41,331 bases of DNA from Dehalococcoidia bacterium (GCA_030621105.1 JAUXIH010000001.1:1-41331); one strand, 5' to 3'. Positions 30,401 through 40,109 are shown, numbered from the stretch's first letter. Numbers and translations: made by a program. The notes: generated from the sequence alone by a model not told the origin.

Positions 30401-30697
30401 AATATGAGTCTTGGCCCCTTAAATATGGAAATATAAACTCGTAACCAATTTGGAAACCGAACCAGCGAATGAAAAACGGTAATTCATCGATATTGCTGTC
30501 GGCAAGATTACTCCCCTAAGACCAAATTCCCCTACTGTCAAACCCTTTCATCACCAAGTTCATTCCTTCTGCATCTGATATACTAATAACGTCAAGGAAC
30601 ATAATGCTATAGTATTATGTAAAATACATCACTGGTTGGTAAATCCAGTGGCAAAGCAATACCAAATTGAGTTAAAGTACAACCTGTCACACATTCT

Positions 30698-31291
30698 ATG
30701 ACTGCTCCACAGCAAAAAATAAACGTAATGGAAAAGAAAGAACTACTCATTAACAAAAGAAAACTTTCAATAGCACAAGGAGATATCACAAGCCAAGCTA
30801 CTGATGCAATAGTCAATGCTGCCAACTCGAGTTTAATGGGTGGTGGAGGAGTAGACGGCGCCATACACCAGGCAGGGGGACCTGCTATCCTCGATGCATG
30901 TAAGCAAATAGTTTCCCAACAAGGATTGCTGCCAACAGGTAAAGCAGTGATAACCACAGGAGGGAATCTGAAGGCAAAGTATGTCATACATACCGTCGGG
31001 CCTGTTTGGCGTGGAGGTAACAACAACGAATCCACCCTGTTAAAAAGTTCCTATGTCGAGTGTCTCAAAATAGCAGAAAGAAGCAACCTTACCAGTATTT
31101 CTTTTCCCTCTATAAGCACCGGAGCTTATGCTTACCCCACAAGTGAGGCAGCAAGAATAGCAATAAAAGCTGTGGTTTCATTCCTCAAGGAACAGGCCAG
31201 ATCCATCAGCACAGTAGTGTTCGTTTTGTTTGATTCCAAAACTTACAACAGCTACTGCTCTGCTCTACAAGAGATAGCTAACCATACTTAA
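30698..31291 (+). CDS. Macro-domain protein (MacroD-type ADP-ribose hydrolase)
   Basis: Macro domains bind ADP-ribose and its derivatives; MacroD-type members remove ADP-ribose from proteins and deacetylate O-acetyl-ADP-ribose. The 197-residue protein shows GDITSQATDAIVNAANSSL, the catalytic loop GGGGVDGAIHQAGG and the second binding loop SISTGAYAYP. Residues are as expected for an active enzyme. ATG 30698 has no clear ribosome binding site; ATG 30728 (MEKKELLINK) is an equally possible start. It lies 2.2 kb before a sirtuin, whose by-product O-acetyl-ADP-ribose is a macro-domain substrate. That functional link is an inference. Confidence 0.9.
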   Translation: MTAPQQKINVMEKKELLINKRKLSIAQGDITSQATDAIVNAANSSLMGGGGVDGAIHQAGGPAILDACKQIVSQQGLLPTGKAVITTGGNLKAKYVIHTVGPVWRGGNNNESTLLKSSYVECLKIAERSNLTSISFPSISTGAYAYPTSEAARIAIKAVVSFLKEQARSISTVVFVLFDSKTYNSYCSALQEIANHT

Positions 31292-31304
31292 TGAAACCAT
31301 ATAA

Positions 31305-31529
31305 CTATTCCCCGTGATACTTAGTAAATAAGCGATAGATGCATCTATGAGAGCCTTCCCTAGGATTAATCGCAGAAACCCCTCTCTTTTTGAAAGGAAT
31401 GCCATCACGTTCACAGCAAAACATCACATAGACTATGAGCCTTCCACTCCTCTCATCGTGTTCAATCCCTTCAGGCAGATTTGAGCCCCTTACCATAGCC
31501 ATATTATAATGAACGCCGTAGGGAGACAA
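31305..31529 (-). CDS. Doubtful hypothetical protein opposite prfA
   Basis: This is an open frame of 74 codons (TTG 31529, or ATG 31502 giving 65) between two plus-strand genes. Its product is mixed and charged, with CCERDGIPFKKRGVSAINPR, and is not repetitive. There is no ribosome binding site and I recognise no family. It may be chance. Confidence 0.25.
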   Translation of the reverse strand: MSPYGVHYNMAMVRGSNLPEGIEHDERSGRLIVYVMFCCERDGIPFKKRGVSAINPREGSHRCIYRLFTKYHGE

Positions 31530-31535
31530 TAAACC

Positions 31536-32594
31536 ATGCTCAACCGATTAAAATTAATGCAGAAACGCTATGATGAACTTACTGCACTCATCGCAAAGCC
31601 AGAGATAGCAAGCAATCCTCAACAATTACAGAAGCTGGCCAAGGAAAGATCTGAACTCGAAGATATCGTCGCAGCCTACCAAGAATATAATCACAGCCAC
31701 GAGGAACTAATAGCAACAGAAGCCTTACTAAAAACCAACACTGATGCAGAAATGATAATGCTTATCCAGGAAGAGACGCGAAATCTTAAACACCGGCAGG
31801 ACGAACTCCTACATCAGATCAAATTATCCCTACTGCCAAAAGATCTCAGAGACAATAAAGATGTAATTGTTGAGATCAGGGCTGGTGCAGGGGGTGAGGA
31901 AGCCAGCCTCTTCGCTGCAGATCTCTTCCGTATGTATAGCCGCTATGCACAAACTAAAGGATGGCAAACAAAAATTATGGACGCAAGACCAAGTGGGGTC
32001 AGCGGCTTCAAAGAAGTCATATTCGAAATAAAAGGCAGGGGGGCTTTCAGCCGGCTGAAATACGAACGTGGCGTTCACAGGGTACAGAGAGTGCCTCTTA
32101 CCGAGGCATCAGGGCGAACTCATACCTCAACAGCTACTGTGGCTGTATTACCAGAGGCAAAAGATATTGATCTGCATATCAATTCCACCGATATTAAGCT
32201 AGATTTTTTCCACAGTGGTGGTGCTGGGGGGCAAAATGTAAATAAATTAGCTACAGCAGTGCGCATTACACACATCCCCAGTGGCATAGTAGCTACTTGC
32301 CAAGACGAGCGTTCGCAATTGAAAAACAGAACAAAGGCGATGGCAGTACTACGAGCCAGGCTACTTGACATGGAACAGCGCAAGCAATCCGCAACAGTGG
32401 ATTCAGAACGAAGATCCCAGGTTGGTAGTGGTGACAGAGCAGAGAAAATACGCACCTACAATTTCGCTCAGGATCGCGTCACTGACCACAGAATCAACTC
32501 AAGCTTTCATAATCTGCCTAAAATCCTGGATGGAGAGCTCGACGAGATCACCGACGCTTTAATTGCTAAAGAACAAATAGCCCAACAATCATAA
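31536..32594 (+). CDS. prfA: Peptide chain release factor 1
   Basis: RF1 releases finished peptides at UAA and UAG. The 352-residue protein has the stop-reading tripeptide in VQRVPLTEASGR, where the P-x-T pattern marks RF1 rather than the SPF of RF2. The GGQ catalytic loop is in HSGGAGGQNVNK. The N-terminal coiled region is normal. It is followed 11 bases later by prmC, whose product methylates the GGQ glutamine; this pair is common in bacteria. Confidence 0.96.
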   Translation: MLNRLKLMQKRYDELTALIAKPEIASNPQQLQKLAKERSELEDIVAAYQEYNHSHEELIATEALLKTNTDAEMIMLIQEETRNLKHRQDELLHQIKLSLLPKDLRDNKDVIVEIRAGAGGEEASLFAADLFRMYSRYAQTKGWQTKIMDARPSGVSGFKEVIFEIKGRGAFSRLKYERGVHRVQRVPLTEASGRTHTSTATVAVLPEAKDIDLHINSTDIKLDFFHSGGAGGQNVNKLATAVRITHIPSGIVATCQDERSQLKNRTKAMAVLRARLLDMEQRKQSATVDSERRSQVGSGDRAEKIRTYNFAQDRVTDHRINSSFHNLPKILDGELDEITDALIAKEQIAQQS

Positions 32595-32605
32595 ACTGAC
32601 TTCGC

Positions 32606-33499
32606 ATGAATGTAAGAAAAGCCTTGTGTTTGATTCGACATATCCTGAGTTCAGGGAATATCGATGATGTCTTTATAGAAGCTGAAGCATTGTTATGTCA
32701 TGTTCTTGATACAAGCAAAACACAGTTATACACAGAGCCTGAAAGAACACTCACGCCTGAGGAAACAAGTCATCTAAAAAGTATCATTCGGCGGCGCCTT
32801 CAACATGAGCCAACTCCTTATATCTCAGGTTATTGCAGCTTTTATAACATTGACCTGCGTGTTAACCATCATGTATTAATTCCTAGACCAGAAACAGAGA
32901 CCCTTATACAGGAAGCTATTGATTGCATCAGCCCTATCAGCAAGGAGAATGCATACACCATAGCTGATATTGGTACAGGAAGTGGCGCCATCGCTATCAG
33001 CCTTTCCCTGGCTTTGCCCCAAGCCACAATTTACGCCACAGACATCTCTGGTCCAGCCTTGCAGGTAGCTAAAATGAATTGCCAAAGGTATAAGTTATGT
33101 GACAAGATTACATTTCTCCAAGGCAACTTGCTTGAGCCATTGCCCAAGCCTGTAGATATGATAGTGGCGAACTTGCCTTATGTAGAAAATTCCGAGTTAA
33201 CAAAACTAAGCCAGGAAATAAGAGACTTTGAACCAAGATTAGCTTTGGCCGGTGGCGATGATGGGTTGGATATTATAAGACAACTGTTACTCCAGGCACC
33301 TGATAAACTCCACCACCAAGGTTCTCTGCTTATGGAAATAGGGCAAGGACAGGCAGAAAAAATTAGCTCACTGGTGCACAAATACCATCCTCAAGCCACA
33401 ATCAAACTAATTCCTGATTTCAGAGGAATATATAGGGTAGTTAAAGTTCAGCCTGAGGGCAGGCACAGTAACCCATCTCCGTGTTTTTCTATCAATTAG
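32606..33499 (+). CDS. prmC: Release factor glutamine methyltransferase PrmC (NLPY variant)
   Basis: PrmC methylates the Gln of the GGQ loop of release factors with S-adenosylmethionine. The 297-residue protein has an N-terminal helical domain, the substrate-side segment LIPRPETETL, SAM motif I ADIGTGSGAIAISL and the motif IV region VANLPYVENSEL. In most PrmC proteins motif IV is NPPY; here the second residue is Leu. The Asn and Pro-Tyr that hold the target amide are kept. Its coupling with prfA supports the assignment. Confidence 0.92.
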   Translation: MNVRKALCLIRHILSSGNIDDVFIEAEALLCHVLDTSKTQLYTEPERTLTPEETSHLKSIIRRRLQHEPTPYISGYCSFYNIDLRVNHHVLIPRPETETLIQEAIDCISPISKENAYTIADIGTGSGAIAISLSLALPQATIYATDISGPALQVAKMNCQRYKLCDKITFLQGNLLEPLPKPVDMIVANLPYVENSELTKLSQEIRDFEPRLALAGGDDGLDIIRQLLLQAPDKLHHQGSLLMEIGQGQAEKISSLVHKYHPQATIKLIPDFRGIYRVVKVQPEGRHSNPSPCFSIN

Positions 33500-33514
33500 A
33501 CTTTTTAAGTAAAA

Positions 33515-34303
33515 GTGAATGCCGAAATGACCGATATTAACCAGCGAATCGAGACCCTGGCTAATCTTATTCTGCAGGTAAAGCATATAGTGATATTTAC
33601 AGGTGCCGGTATTAGCACAGAGTCAGGCATATCCGACTACCGCGGCCCTACAGGAATGTGGAAGAAATATAATCCTGCGGACTTCACCATTCAAAAGTTT
33701 CTCAGTAGTTACGAAACACGAAGGCAACGCTGGCAAATGCTTATCGAGGGTGGACTTGCTTTGAACGCACAGCCTAATCGTGCGCATAAAGCTATCGCTG
33801 AATTAGATGGATTGGGTAAGCTAGATTGTATTATTACCCAGAATATAGACAACCTTCATCAAAGAGCGGGAGTTTCCGAAAACAAAATCTTTGAGCTACA
33901 TGGCAACATGCGGCGAGTAATATGCTTAGATTGCCACCATATTTTCACTATCGAAGAAGTAATGGAAAAGATTAAGAAAGGAATAGAGGTTCCTGATTGT
34001 CCTGATTGTCACGGCCTTCTGAAACCAGATGTTGTTTTCTTTGGCGAACAACTACCCCAAAAAACATTAGAACAAGCGATACATTATTCACAAAATTGTG
34101 ATTTATTCATAGCTATAGGTTCAACACTATCAGTCTACCCTGCTGCCTACATGCCTCTATATGCTATCAATTCTGGAGCTAAACTGGCTATCATAAATCT
34201 CAGCCCAACAGAGCTTGACAGCTACGCTACTATCCTGATACCAGGTAAAGCAGGAGAAGTCATGACAACCCTTCTTCACATAGTGAGGAACAAAATATCC
34301 TAG
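33515..34303 (+). CDS. cobB: NAD-dependent protein deacylase (sirtuin, CobB type)
   Basis: This protein removes acyl groups from lysines using NAD. The 262-residue protein has the NAD-binding blocks FTGAGISTESGISDYRGP and TQNIDNLHQRAG, the catalytic His in ELHGNMRR, and a four-Cys zinc site (CLDC ... CPDC). FFGEQLP and GSTLSVYPAA follow. It starts with GTG 33515 or ATG 33527. Residues Ala/Tyr/Arg that mark desuccinylases are not obvious to me, so acyl preference is open. Confidence 0.93.
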   Translation: MNAEMTDINQRIETLANLILQVKHIVIFTGAGISTESGISDYRGPTGMWKKYNPADFTIQKFLSSYETRRQRWQMLIEGGLALNAQPNRAHKAIAELDGLGKLDCIITQNIDNLHQRAGVSENKIFELHGNMRRVICLDCHHIFTIEEVMEKIKKGIEVPDCPDCHGLLKPDVVFFGEQLPQKTLEQAIHYSQNCDLFIAIGSTLSVYPAAYMPLYAINSGAKLAIINLSPTELDSYATILIPGKAGEVMTTLLHIVRNKIS

Positions 34304-34325
34304 TATCTTTTCCCTGCTGGGTCCG

Positions 34326-36401
34326 CTAAAGCCCCATCGATATTGCCACTATCTCAGCAATATCAAGATCCTTTAGCGTTTCCCCCATGCCCTTACTTCC
34401 AATGGCATCTTCCAGCATTTGCACGCAATAAGGACAGGCAGTGGCCACAATTTCCGCCCCTGTCTCCTTAACATGCTCAATACGAACCTCACTTATCCTT
34501 GTTCCCTTTGTCTCCTCAATCCAGAAACGACCTCCTCCTCCTCCACAACAAAAGCTATCGTCACCATGATGCTCCATCTCCACCAGATTTACCTGAGGAA
34601 TTGCCTTAATGATGTCTCGCGGAGGCTGGTAAATATCATTATACCTGCCCAGATAACAAGGGTCATGATAGGTTATCTTCTTGTCTAACCCTGATTTCAA
34701 TTGTATTTTCCCTTCCTGCAGCAGGCGAATAATAAACTGAGAATGATGTATAACCTCAAACTTACCACCAAACTGTGGGTATTCATTTTTAAGGATGTTA
34801 AAACCATGAGGACAAACAGTAACTATGGTCTTGACTCCATAATTATTCAACAGCTCAATATTCTTCACAGCCTGCATCTGGAACTGATATTCATTACCCA
34901 ACCTTCTGGAAGGATCTCCACAGCAAGTCTCTTCTGCACCCAACGTCGCAAAATTAACTCCAGCAGCATTTAATATCTTGGCAAATGCCTGCGCTATCTT
35001 TATACTACGGTCCTCAAGAGCTGCCTGACAACCAACCCAGAACAATAAATCAGCATCACTGTTATCGGATAGATGCTTTATATTTAAGCCTTCCTCCCAC
35101 TCAGTCCTGCTATGTACTGTACCTATAACAACATGCCCTCTAGCTTCAATAGAATTTAATACTGGTTCCACCAATTCAGGAACTTTAGCTTGTTCCAAAA
35201 TAAGATTGCGCCTCATGTCAACAATCTTCTGAGGATGTTCAATATATACCGGGCATATATCAAGACAAGCACCACAAGTAGTGCATGCCCATATGGCTTC
35301 CTCAGGTATCACTTCGCCAATAAGTGAGCACGAGGTGCTGTTTTCTCCCGAGGCATCATCTGATAATAGCAATGAAGTTTCGGACGGTCTGATCAAAAAA
35401 GGATAGTCGCTCACCTCCAGTAAATGACCTTTCAACGACTGAATCATCTTCTTCGGAGATAGCGGCTGACCACTAATGTAAGCAGGACAAACTTCCTGAC
35501 ATCTACCACAACGAGTACATGCTTCAACATCCAATAACTGTTTCCATGTAAAGTTACCAATCTCTCCAACCCCAAAGAACTCTGCTTCTTCGAGATTGAT
35601 TGGAGTTAAAGCTCCTTTAGGCTCACGGCTACGGAAAAAGGCATTCATAGTATCGGTGATGATGTGGTTTAACCTGCTATAAAACAGTGATATATAAATA
35701 ACAGCTCCAACAGTAAACAGGACATGGAAATACCACAATATCCTATGCCAAGTCAGCAAGGTTCCCAGCGACACACCAGATAAAGCATTGGTAATAAACA
35801 ATCCGCCTGGAGACCAAATGCTCCAAGCGGCTTCCTGCACCCCCGGGGCAATAGCAGCAAGGCGAAAGGCCTCCACAAAGAAACCGGAAATAACGACACC
35901 CAATATCAGAATGGAGGTAATGGCGTCGTCACGGGATCTATCCAGCCTCTCGTGAAACGCACCCGGAGACTGCGCATATCTCCGCACCATAAATATAACG
36001 ATTGCAATAATGAAAAGTAGACCACCCAGGTCGCTGAATAAGGAATGAGCTAAACCAACATTGCCTACCAAAAAGTGGAACCAATAATGACTGAGAAAAT
36101 CTAGTAATGCACCCAGCAGCAGAAACACTGAGCCCCAAAAAATGAACAGATGGGGAATCCCAGGATAAAGCTGCCGTAAAATCCTTCTATGAATAAAGCC
36201 ATCAACGATCCCAAGTTTAATGAAAGTCCCTATTCTGCGCCAAAAAGGATGCAACCTGTCTTCAGGTTGGCCACGTCGCCATACCAGCCAAAAGCGAGCA
36301 ACGATGGCATATAGAAAAATGACAGCAGCAATTATGCCAAGGGTGTATACAATCCAAGGCCCTTCAGGGATATTCCAAAAGACTTCACGAACTTCCTCCA
36401 T
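34326..36401 (-). CDS. Membrane-bound Fe-S oxidoreductase, HdrD/GlpC-like with NarI-type domain
   Basis: The 691-residue protein fuses three parts. Residues about 15-260 form five or six membrane helices with several His, resembling the haem b-binding NarI/HdrE domain. A 2x[4Fe-4S] region follows with CTRCGRCQEVCPAY and CTTCGACLDICPVY. Two CCG domains then follow (GAEETCCGDPSRR and DSFCCGGGGGRFW, with GCQAALED and HDPCYLGRYN before them), as in heterodisulfide reductase HdrD. Such proteins pass electrons between the quinone or membrane pool and soluble partners; the exact substrate is unknown. It is monocistronic here. It fits an anaerobic, Fe-S-rich metabolism. Confidence 0.88.
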   Translation of the reverse strand: MEEVREVFWNIPEGPWIVYTLGIIAAVIFLYAIVARFWLVWRRGQPEDRLHPFWRRIGTFIKLGIVDGFIHRRILRQLYPGIPHLFIFWGSVFLLLGALLDFLSHYWFHFLVGNVGLAHSLFSDLGGLLFIIAIVIFMVRRYAQSPGAFHERLDRSRDDAITSILILGVVISGFFVEAFRLAAIAPGVQEAAWSIWSPGGLFITNALSGVSLGTLLTWHRILWYFHVLFTVGAVIYISLFYSRLNHIITDTMNAFFRSREPKGALTPINLEEAEFFGVGEIGNFTWKQLLDVEACTRCGRCQEVCPAYISGQPLSPKKMIQSLKGHLLEVSDYPFLIRPSETSLLLSDDASGENSTSCSLIGEVIPEEAIWACTTCGACLDICPVYIEHPQKIVDMRRNLILEQAKVPELVEPVLNSIEARGHVVIGTVHSRTEWEEGLNIKHLSDNSDADLLFWVGCQAALEDRSIKIAQAFAKILNAAGVNFATLGAEETCCGDPSRRLGNEYQFQMQAVKNIELLNNYGVKTIVTVCPHGFNILKNEYPQFGGKFEVIHHSQFIIRLLQEGKIQLKSGLDKKITYHDPCYLGRYNDIYQPPRDIIKAIPQVNLVEMEHHGDDSFCCGGGGGRFWIEETKGTRISEVRIEHVKETGAEIVATACPYCVQMLEDAIGSKGMGETLKDLDIAEIVAISMGL

Positions 36402-36487
36402 CTACTATCACGCTCCTTTCATTATGTCATTGTAATAACGTATCTCTTCACCAAGCGTCAGCTGGTAACAGAAGTTAGCCAACTTAT

Positions 36488-37276
36488 CTATTTGCTTCTA
36501 AGTTTTCTGGAGTTGATGGGCGTAGCGTGGCCCCCTGGTTCAAGAATCATCCTCTTTGGCTCACAAGCTTGCTCATAAAGATGCAGTGCCGACTGATAGG
36601 GAATATATTTGTCACCCCGACAGTGAACAAATAAAATTGGGCACGCCCTGACTTTAAGCAATGCTGCCAGCGAGCTGCCGCTATGATACACAGCTAAGAA
36701 CTTCCTCCAATCTATTTTCATATGTTGTCTGTGAAACTTCATCCAGGGACGATATAAGAAACTCCAAGGGGATGTTACCCAGGGAACAGTCCCCATTCGG
36801 GGATAGTCAGCAATAAAAGGGTGTCGCTTATCCTCCATATTAACATTTGAAGGCAATTCAAACTCGCCAGAAGGACAGGAGAGGAGAACCAGAGCGCTAA
36901 GTTGATTTATTTCAGCCGCTGCTCGCAAAACAGCCATGGCCCCCATGCTATGTCCCACCAGAGAAACACGACTCGCATCAATATCAGGATAGTTACTTAA
37001 ATGCTGTAGAGCAACCTTGATATCACCAACCATCTTCCCTTCACAAATGCCGCTACTCAATCCATGACCACGAAAATCAAAAATAAACGCAGCTATACCA
37101 GAAAGAACAAGTTGCTCCGCACTAGCTTTCACTGAGAGGCGACTTGAGGCCGCACCATGACACAGGATTGCCAATGGAAAAGGAGGATTCTTACGAGGGA
37201 TAAACAACTCGGCATAAAGCCTCTCACCATCATTACCAAAGCTGGTAGAATATGAAATAAAATTAACCTGACTCAA
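36488..37276 (-). CDS. Alpha/beta hydrolase (S33 type)
   Basis: This 262-residue serine hydrolase has the nucleophile elbow GHSMGAMAVLRA, the oxyanion segment ILCHGAASSR, an Asp in HCRGDKYIP and the final His in EPGGHATPIN, giving a full triad. No signal peptide is seen, so it is cytoplasmic. The substrate is unknown; relatives are esterases and lipases. It lies 86 bases from the HdrD-like gene on the same strand. Confidence 0.87.
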   Translation of the reverse strand: MSQVNFISYSTSFGNDGERLYAELFIPRKNPPFPLAILCHGAASSRLSVKASAEQLVLSGIAAFIFDFRGHGLSSGICEGKMVGDIKVALQHLSNYPDIDASRVSLVGHSMGAMAVLRAAAEINQLSALVLLSCPSGEFELPSNVNMEDKRHPFIADYPRMGTVPWVTSPWSFLYRPWMKFHRQHMKIDWRKFLAVYHSGSSLAALLKVRACPILFVHCRGDKYIPYQSALHLYEQACEPKRMILEPGGHATPINSRKLRSK

Positions 37277-37592
37277 GCTTTATCTCTTTTAGCCTAACAC
37301 CTTAACCACAACACTATTAAAAATAGCTGCTCCCAACCCTGTGATCAAGACAATCCAGGAGACTGGGTAATTTTACCAGAAGAATGCGACTCATAAAAGA
37401 CCCCCCTGTATTGTCACAATACTCAGCATCTTTTGAATTTCAGGACAACTACAGGGGAAACGTCACTTACATTAGCAAGCTAACTCACACGCATACAAAA
37501 TTCCAAATTAATACACTAACTGCCTTAAAAAACATTTTGAGGGCACAGACAAGCAAATCCACCAGTAAAGGACACAGAGGTTAACTCTATGG
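37277..37592. other. Gene-free stretch between ymdB and the hydrolase gene
   Basis: This 316-base stretch holds a palindrome at 37408-37422 (GTATTGT-C-ACAATAC) about 130 bases before the hydrolase start. A plus-strand frame of 66 codons at 37384 has no ribosome binding site and an unconvincing composition. I see nothing else. Confidence 0.5.
37408..37422. promoter_or_regulatory. 15-base palindrome, candidate operator
   Basis: GTATTGT and ACAATAC are perfect arms around a single C. It lies in the only intergenic stretch upstream of the alpha/beta hydrolase and could control that gene. No regulator is encoded beside it. Confidence 0.35.
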
Positions 37593-38360
37593 TTACTCTG
37601 TCTCTCTTTGAATACGCCTGATATCTACCGCCTTACCAGTCTTTCCATCCACCTGCACCAGAATGGCATTAAATGTAACCTTGCCCCTTCCCACAGATAA
37701 CCTTGATGGCACTTGAGTAAGAAAACGGTTAATTACAGCATCGGTATCATCACCGATAACCCCATTGACAGGACCAACCATGCCGATATCAGTAACATAA
37801 GCAGTACCGTCGGGCAATATGGAGGAGTCGATTGTACCCACGTGAGTATGCGTGCCCAATACAGCGCTGACTCGACCATCAAGATACCTCCCCATAGCTA
37901 CTTTTTCCGAAGTTGCCTCAGCATGGAAATCTACTATAACTATGTTGGGTCTAACTTCAAGACTCCCAAGCAATTGGTCCATAGCTCGGAAAGGACAATC
38001 AAAATTACCCATGAACGTACGTCCAATAAGGTTAACTACTAATACTTCATGTTTAAGCAAATATCCCCGTCCCGGATTAATAGCAGGGTAATTTAGGGGA
38101 CGAAGGATAGCCATATCACTATCAAGGTAAGGGATAATTTCCTTGTGGGCCCAGATGTGATTACCTGAAGTTATCACATCAACGCCAGTATCAAACATTT
38201 CATGTGCGATGGTTGATGTCAAGCCAATTCCTCCAGCAGCATTCTCTCCATTAGCTATTACCATATCGACATCATGTTCACGACGCAAGTCTGGCAGGAT
38301 TTCTCTAAGTGATTTCCTGCCAGGCTTGCCAATAATGTCACCTATAACTAATATGTTCAT
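37593..38360 (-). CDS. ymdB: YmdB-family metallophosphoesterase (2',3'-cyclic nucleotide phosphodiesterase)
   Basis: The 255-residue protein shows the metal-binding signature GDIIGKPGRKSLREIL, GENAAGGIGLT, SGNHIWAH and DFHAEATSEK, then GTHTHVGTID. These match the YmdB family (TIGR00282), which cleaves 2',3'-cyclic nucleotides and controls biofilm and RNA turnover in Bacillus. It follows rny by 17 bases on the same strand, a conserved neighbour pair. Confidence 0.93.
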   Translation of the reverse strand: MNILVIGDIIGKPGRKSLREILPDLRREHDVDMVIANGENAAGGIGLTSTIAHEMFDTGVDVITSGNHIWAHKEIIPYLDSDMAILRPLNYPAINPGRGYLLKHEVLVVNLIGRTFMGNFDCPFRAMDQLLGSLEVRPNIVIVDFHAEATSEKVAMGRYLDGRVSAVLGTHTHVGTIDSSILPDGTAYVTDIGMVGPVNGVIGDDTDAVINRFLTQVPSRLSVGRGKVTFNAILVQVDGKTGKAVDIRRIQRETE

Positions 38361-38377
38361 CGGACTATCTCAAATAT

Positions 38378-39904
38378 TTACTTGGCATAATCCACTGCCA
38401 CGGTTTCTCTCAGTACCATCACTTTTATTTGGCCCGGATAGCTGAGACTATCCTCTAGCTTCTTAGAGATATCTCGAGCCAGTCTAATTGCAGCCAAATC
38501 GTCCACCTCATCGGGTTTCACCAATACCCGAATTTCTCTGCCTGCTTGAATCGCGAATGTTTTCTCCACCCCGGAGAAACTGGAGGCTATTTCCTCCACT
38601 TCCCTAACGCGTTTCAAATAGTGCTCCAGGGATTCCCGCCTCGCACCTGGTCGAGCTCCGCTCACAGCATCAGCCGCAGCAACTATAAAACCAAGAACGC
38701 TGCTAGTAGGCACTTCACCATGATGTTCTGCCACTGCCTGAGCAATTTCTGCAGACCCATCCCATTGTTTGACCAAATCAGCACCTATCAAAGCATGTGG
38801 CCCCTCGACCTCATGGCTTACTGCCTTACCAATATCATGGAGTAATCCCGCCTTCCTGGCTGTTACAGAATCTATCCCAATCTCATCAGCTAACATCCCT
38901 GCAAGATAAGACACCTCAAGGCTATGAAGCAGGACATTTTGCCCATAACTAGTACGAAACTTAAGTTGCCCCAGCAATTTAATCAACTCAGGGTGTAAAC
39001 CAGCTAACCCCGCTTCATACACTGCCCTCTCCCCCTCATCACGTATAGTTGTTTCAACTTCTGCCTGTGCCTTCTTTACTATCTCTTCAATGCGAGATGG
39101 ATGGATACGACCATCAAGGATAAGCTTATTTAAGGCAATGCGCGCTATCTCCCGTCTTACCGGAGCAAAGCTGGAAAGAGTAACCGACTCCGGGGTATCA
39201 TCGATAATAAGATCAACCCCCGTTGCCTCCTCAAAAGCCCTGATATTCCGCCCCTCACGACCGATGAGTCTCCCCTTCATCTCGTCGCTGGGCAGTGAAA
39301 CAGTAGACACTGTCGTCTCCGAGACAACATCAGCAGTACAGCGCTGAATGGCCGTAGCTAAGATATGCTGGGCCTCTCTATTAGCACCCTCTTTCACTTG
39401 GGCTTCCCAAATCCTAGCCTGCCGGGAGGCTTCCTCTCTCACCTCCTGCTCAACAGCCTGGAGTAAGAAGCTCTTTGCCTCTTCACCAGAGATGCCACTG
39501 ATCTGCTCTAACTGCCGTATCTGTTCACTCTTGATCCCTTCAAGCTCAGCCTGAAGATTATCGATGCCCTTCTCTTTGTCATGTAGCACTTGATCTCGAT
39601 GATCCAAGGAGTTCATCTTGTGCTCCAGGGAGTTCTCTTTCTGATTGAGTCGCTTTTCTATATGATGTAACTCAGAGCGCCGTTCCTTACTATCAGTCTC
39701 AGCAGCATTTCTAACATGGATTGCCTCTTCTTTAGCCTCAAGAAGCATCTCTTTATACTTAGTTGCTGCTTCCTCTAATAATGCTCGTGCCTCTTTACGA
39801 GCTTCCAGTGTCCGTTGGTTGGCTATTAACTGCCGCATAAAATAACCAACCCCCACACCCAAAACCACGGCAATGACAATAAGAATATATGCTATGTAAT
39901 TCAT
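38378..39904 (-). CDS. rny: Ribonuclease Y
   Basis: RNase Y starts mRNA decay at the membrane. The 508-residue protein has one N-terminal membrane helix (about 4-22), a long charged coiled coil (about 30-190), a KH domain with GRLIGREGRNIRAFEEATGV, and an HD domain with LLHDIGKAVSHEVEGPHALIGADLV that holds the metal-binding His-Asp. Length is typical. It lies downstream of the 16S gene, about 265 bases away, with its own possible promoter, and is followed by ymdB. Confidence 0.96.
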   Translation of the reverse strand: MNYIAYILIVIAVVLGVGVGYFMRQLIANQRTLEARKEARALLEEAATKYKEMLLEAKEEAIHVRNAAETDSKERRSELHHIEKRLNQKENSLEHKMNSLDHRDQVLHDKEKGIDNLQAELEGIKSEQIRQLEQISGISGEEAKSFLLQAVEQEVREEASRQARIWEAQVKEGANREAQHILATAIQRCTADVVSETTVSTVSLPSDEMKGRLIGREGRNIRAFEEATGVDLIIDDTPESVTLSSFAPVRREIARIALNKLILDGRIHPSRIEEIVKKAQAEVETTIRDEGERAVYEAGLAGLHPELIKLLGQLKFRTSYGQNVLLHSLEVSYLAGMLADEIGIDSVTARKAGLLHDIGKAVSHEVEGPHALIGADLVKQWDGSAEIAQAVAEHHGEVPTSSVLGFIVAAADAVSGARPGARRESLEHYLKRVREVEEIASSFSGVEKTFAIQAGREIRVLVKPDEVDDLAAIRLARDISKKLEDSLSYPGQIKVMVLRETVAVDYAK

Positions 39905-39950
39905 TTCTCCTCTTCGTTGTACAGCGATGTATAAGTGACATTACGAGCTA

Positions 39951-39979
39951 ATATTACCTTGTCAAGGATGGAGCGTCAA
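39951..39979 (-). promoter_or_regulatory. Predicted rny promoter
   Basis: On the minus strand TTGACG (39979-39974) and TAATAT (39956-39951) are separated by 17 bases, about 40 bases before the rny start. A second TTGACA overlaps the spacer (39965-39960) but lacks a good partner. Confidence 0.4.
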
Positions 39980-40109
39980 TCTACACAAGGGGACATCCAC
40001 CAGCACGAAAGAGAACACTGGGGAAAATAATCCAAAAGTGAAAACAAACTCAAATAGAAAAAACCTTAGCAACAGAATAGCGGAAGGAAAGGTAAATTTA
40101 ACAGATATC

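Noticed and set aside
37384..37584. 66-codon plus-strand frame between ymdB and the hydrolase
   Set aside because: No ribosome binding site, low-complexity Thr/His composition, and it overlaps a palindrome in a promoter region.
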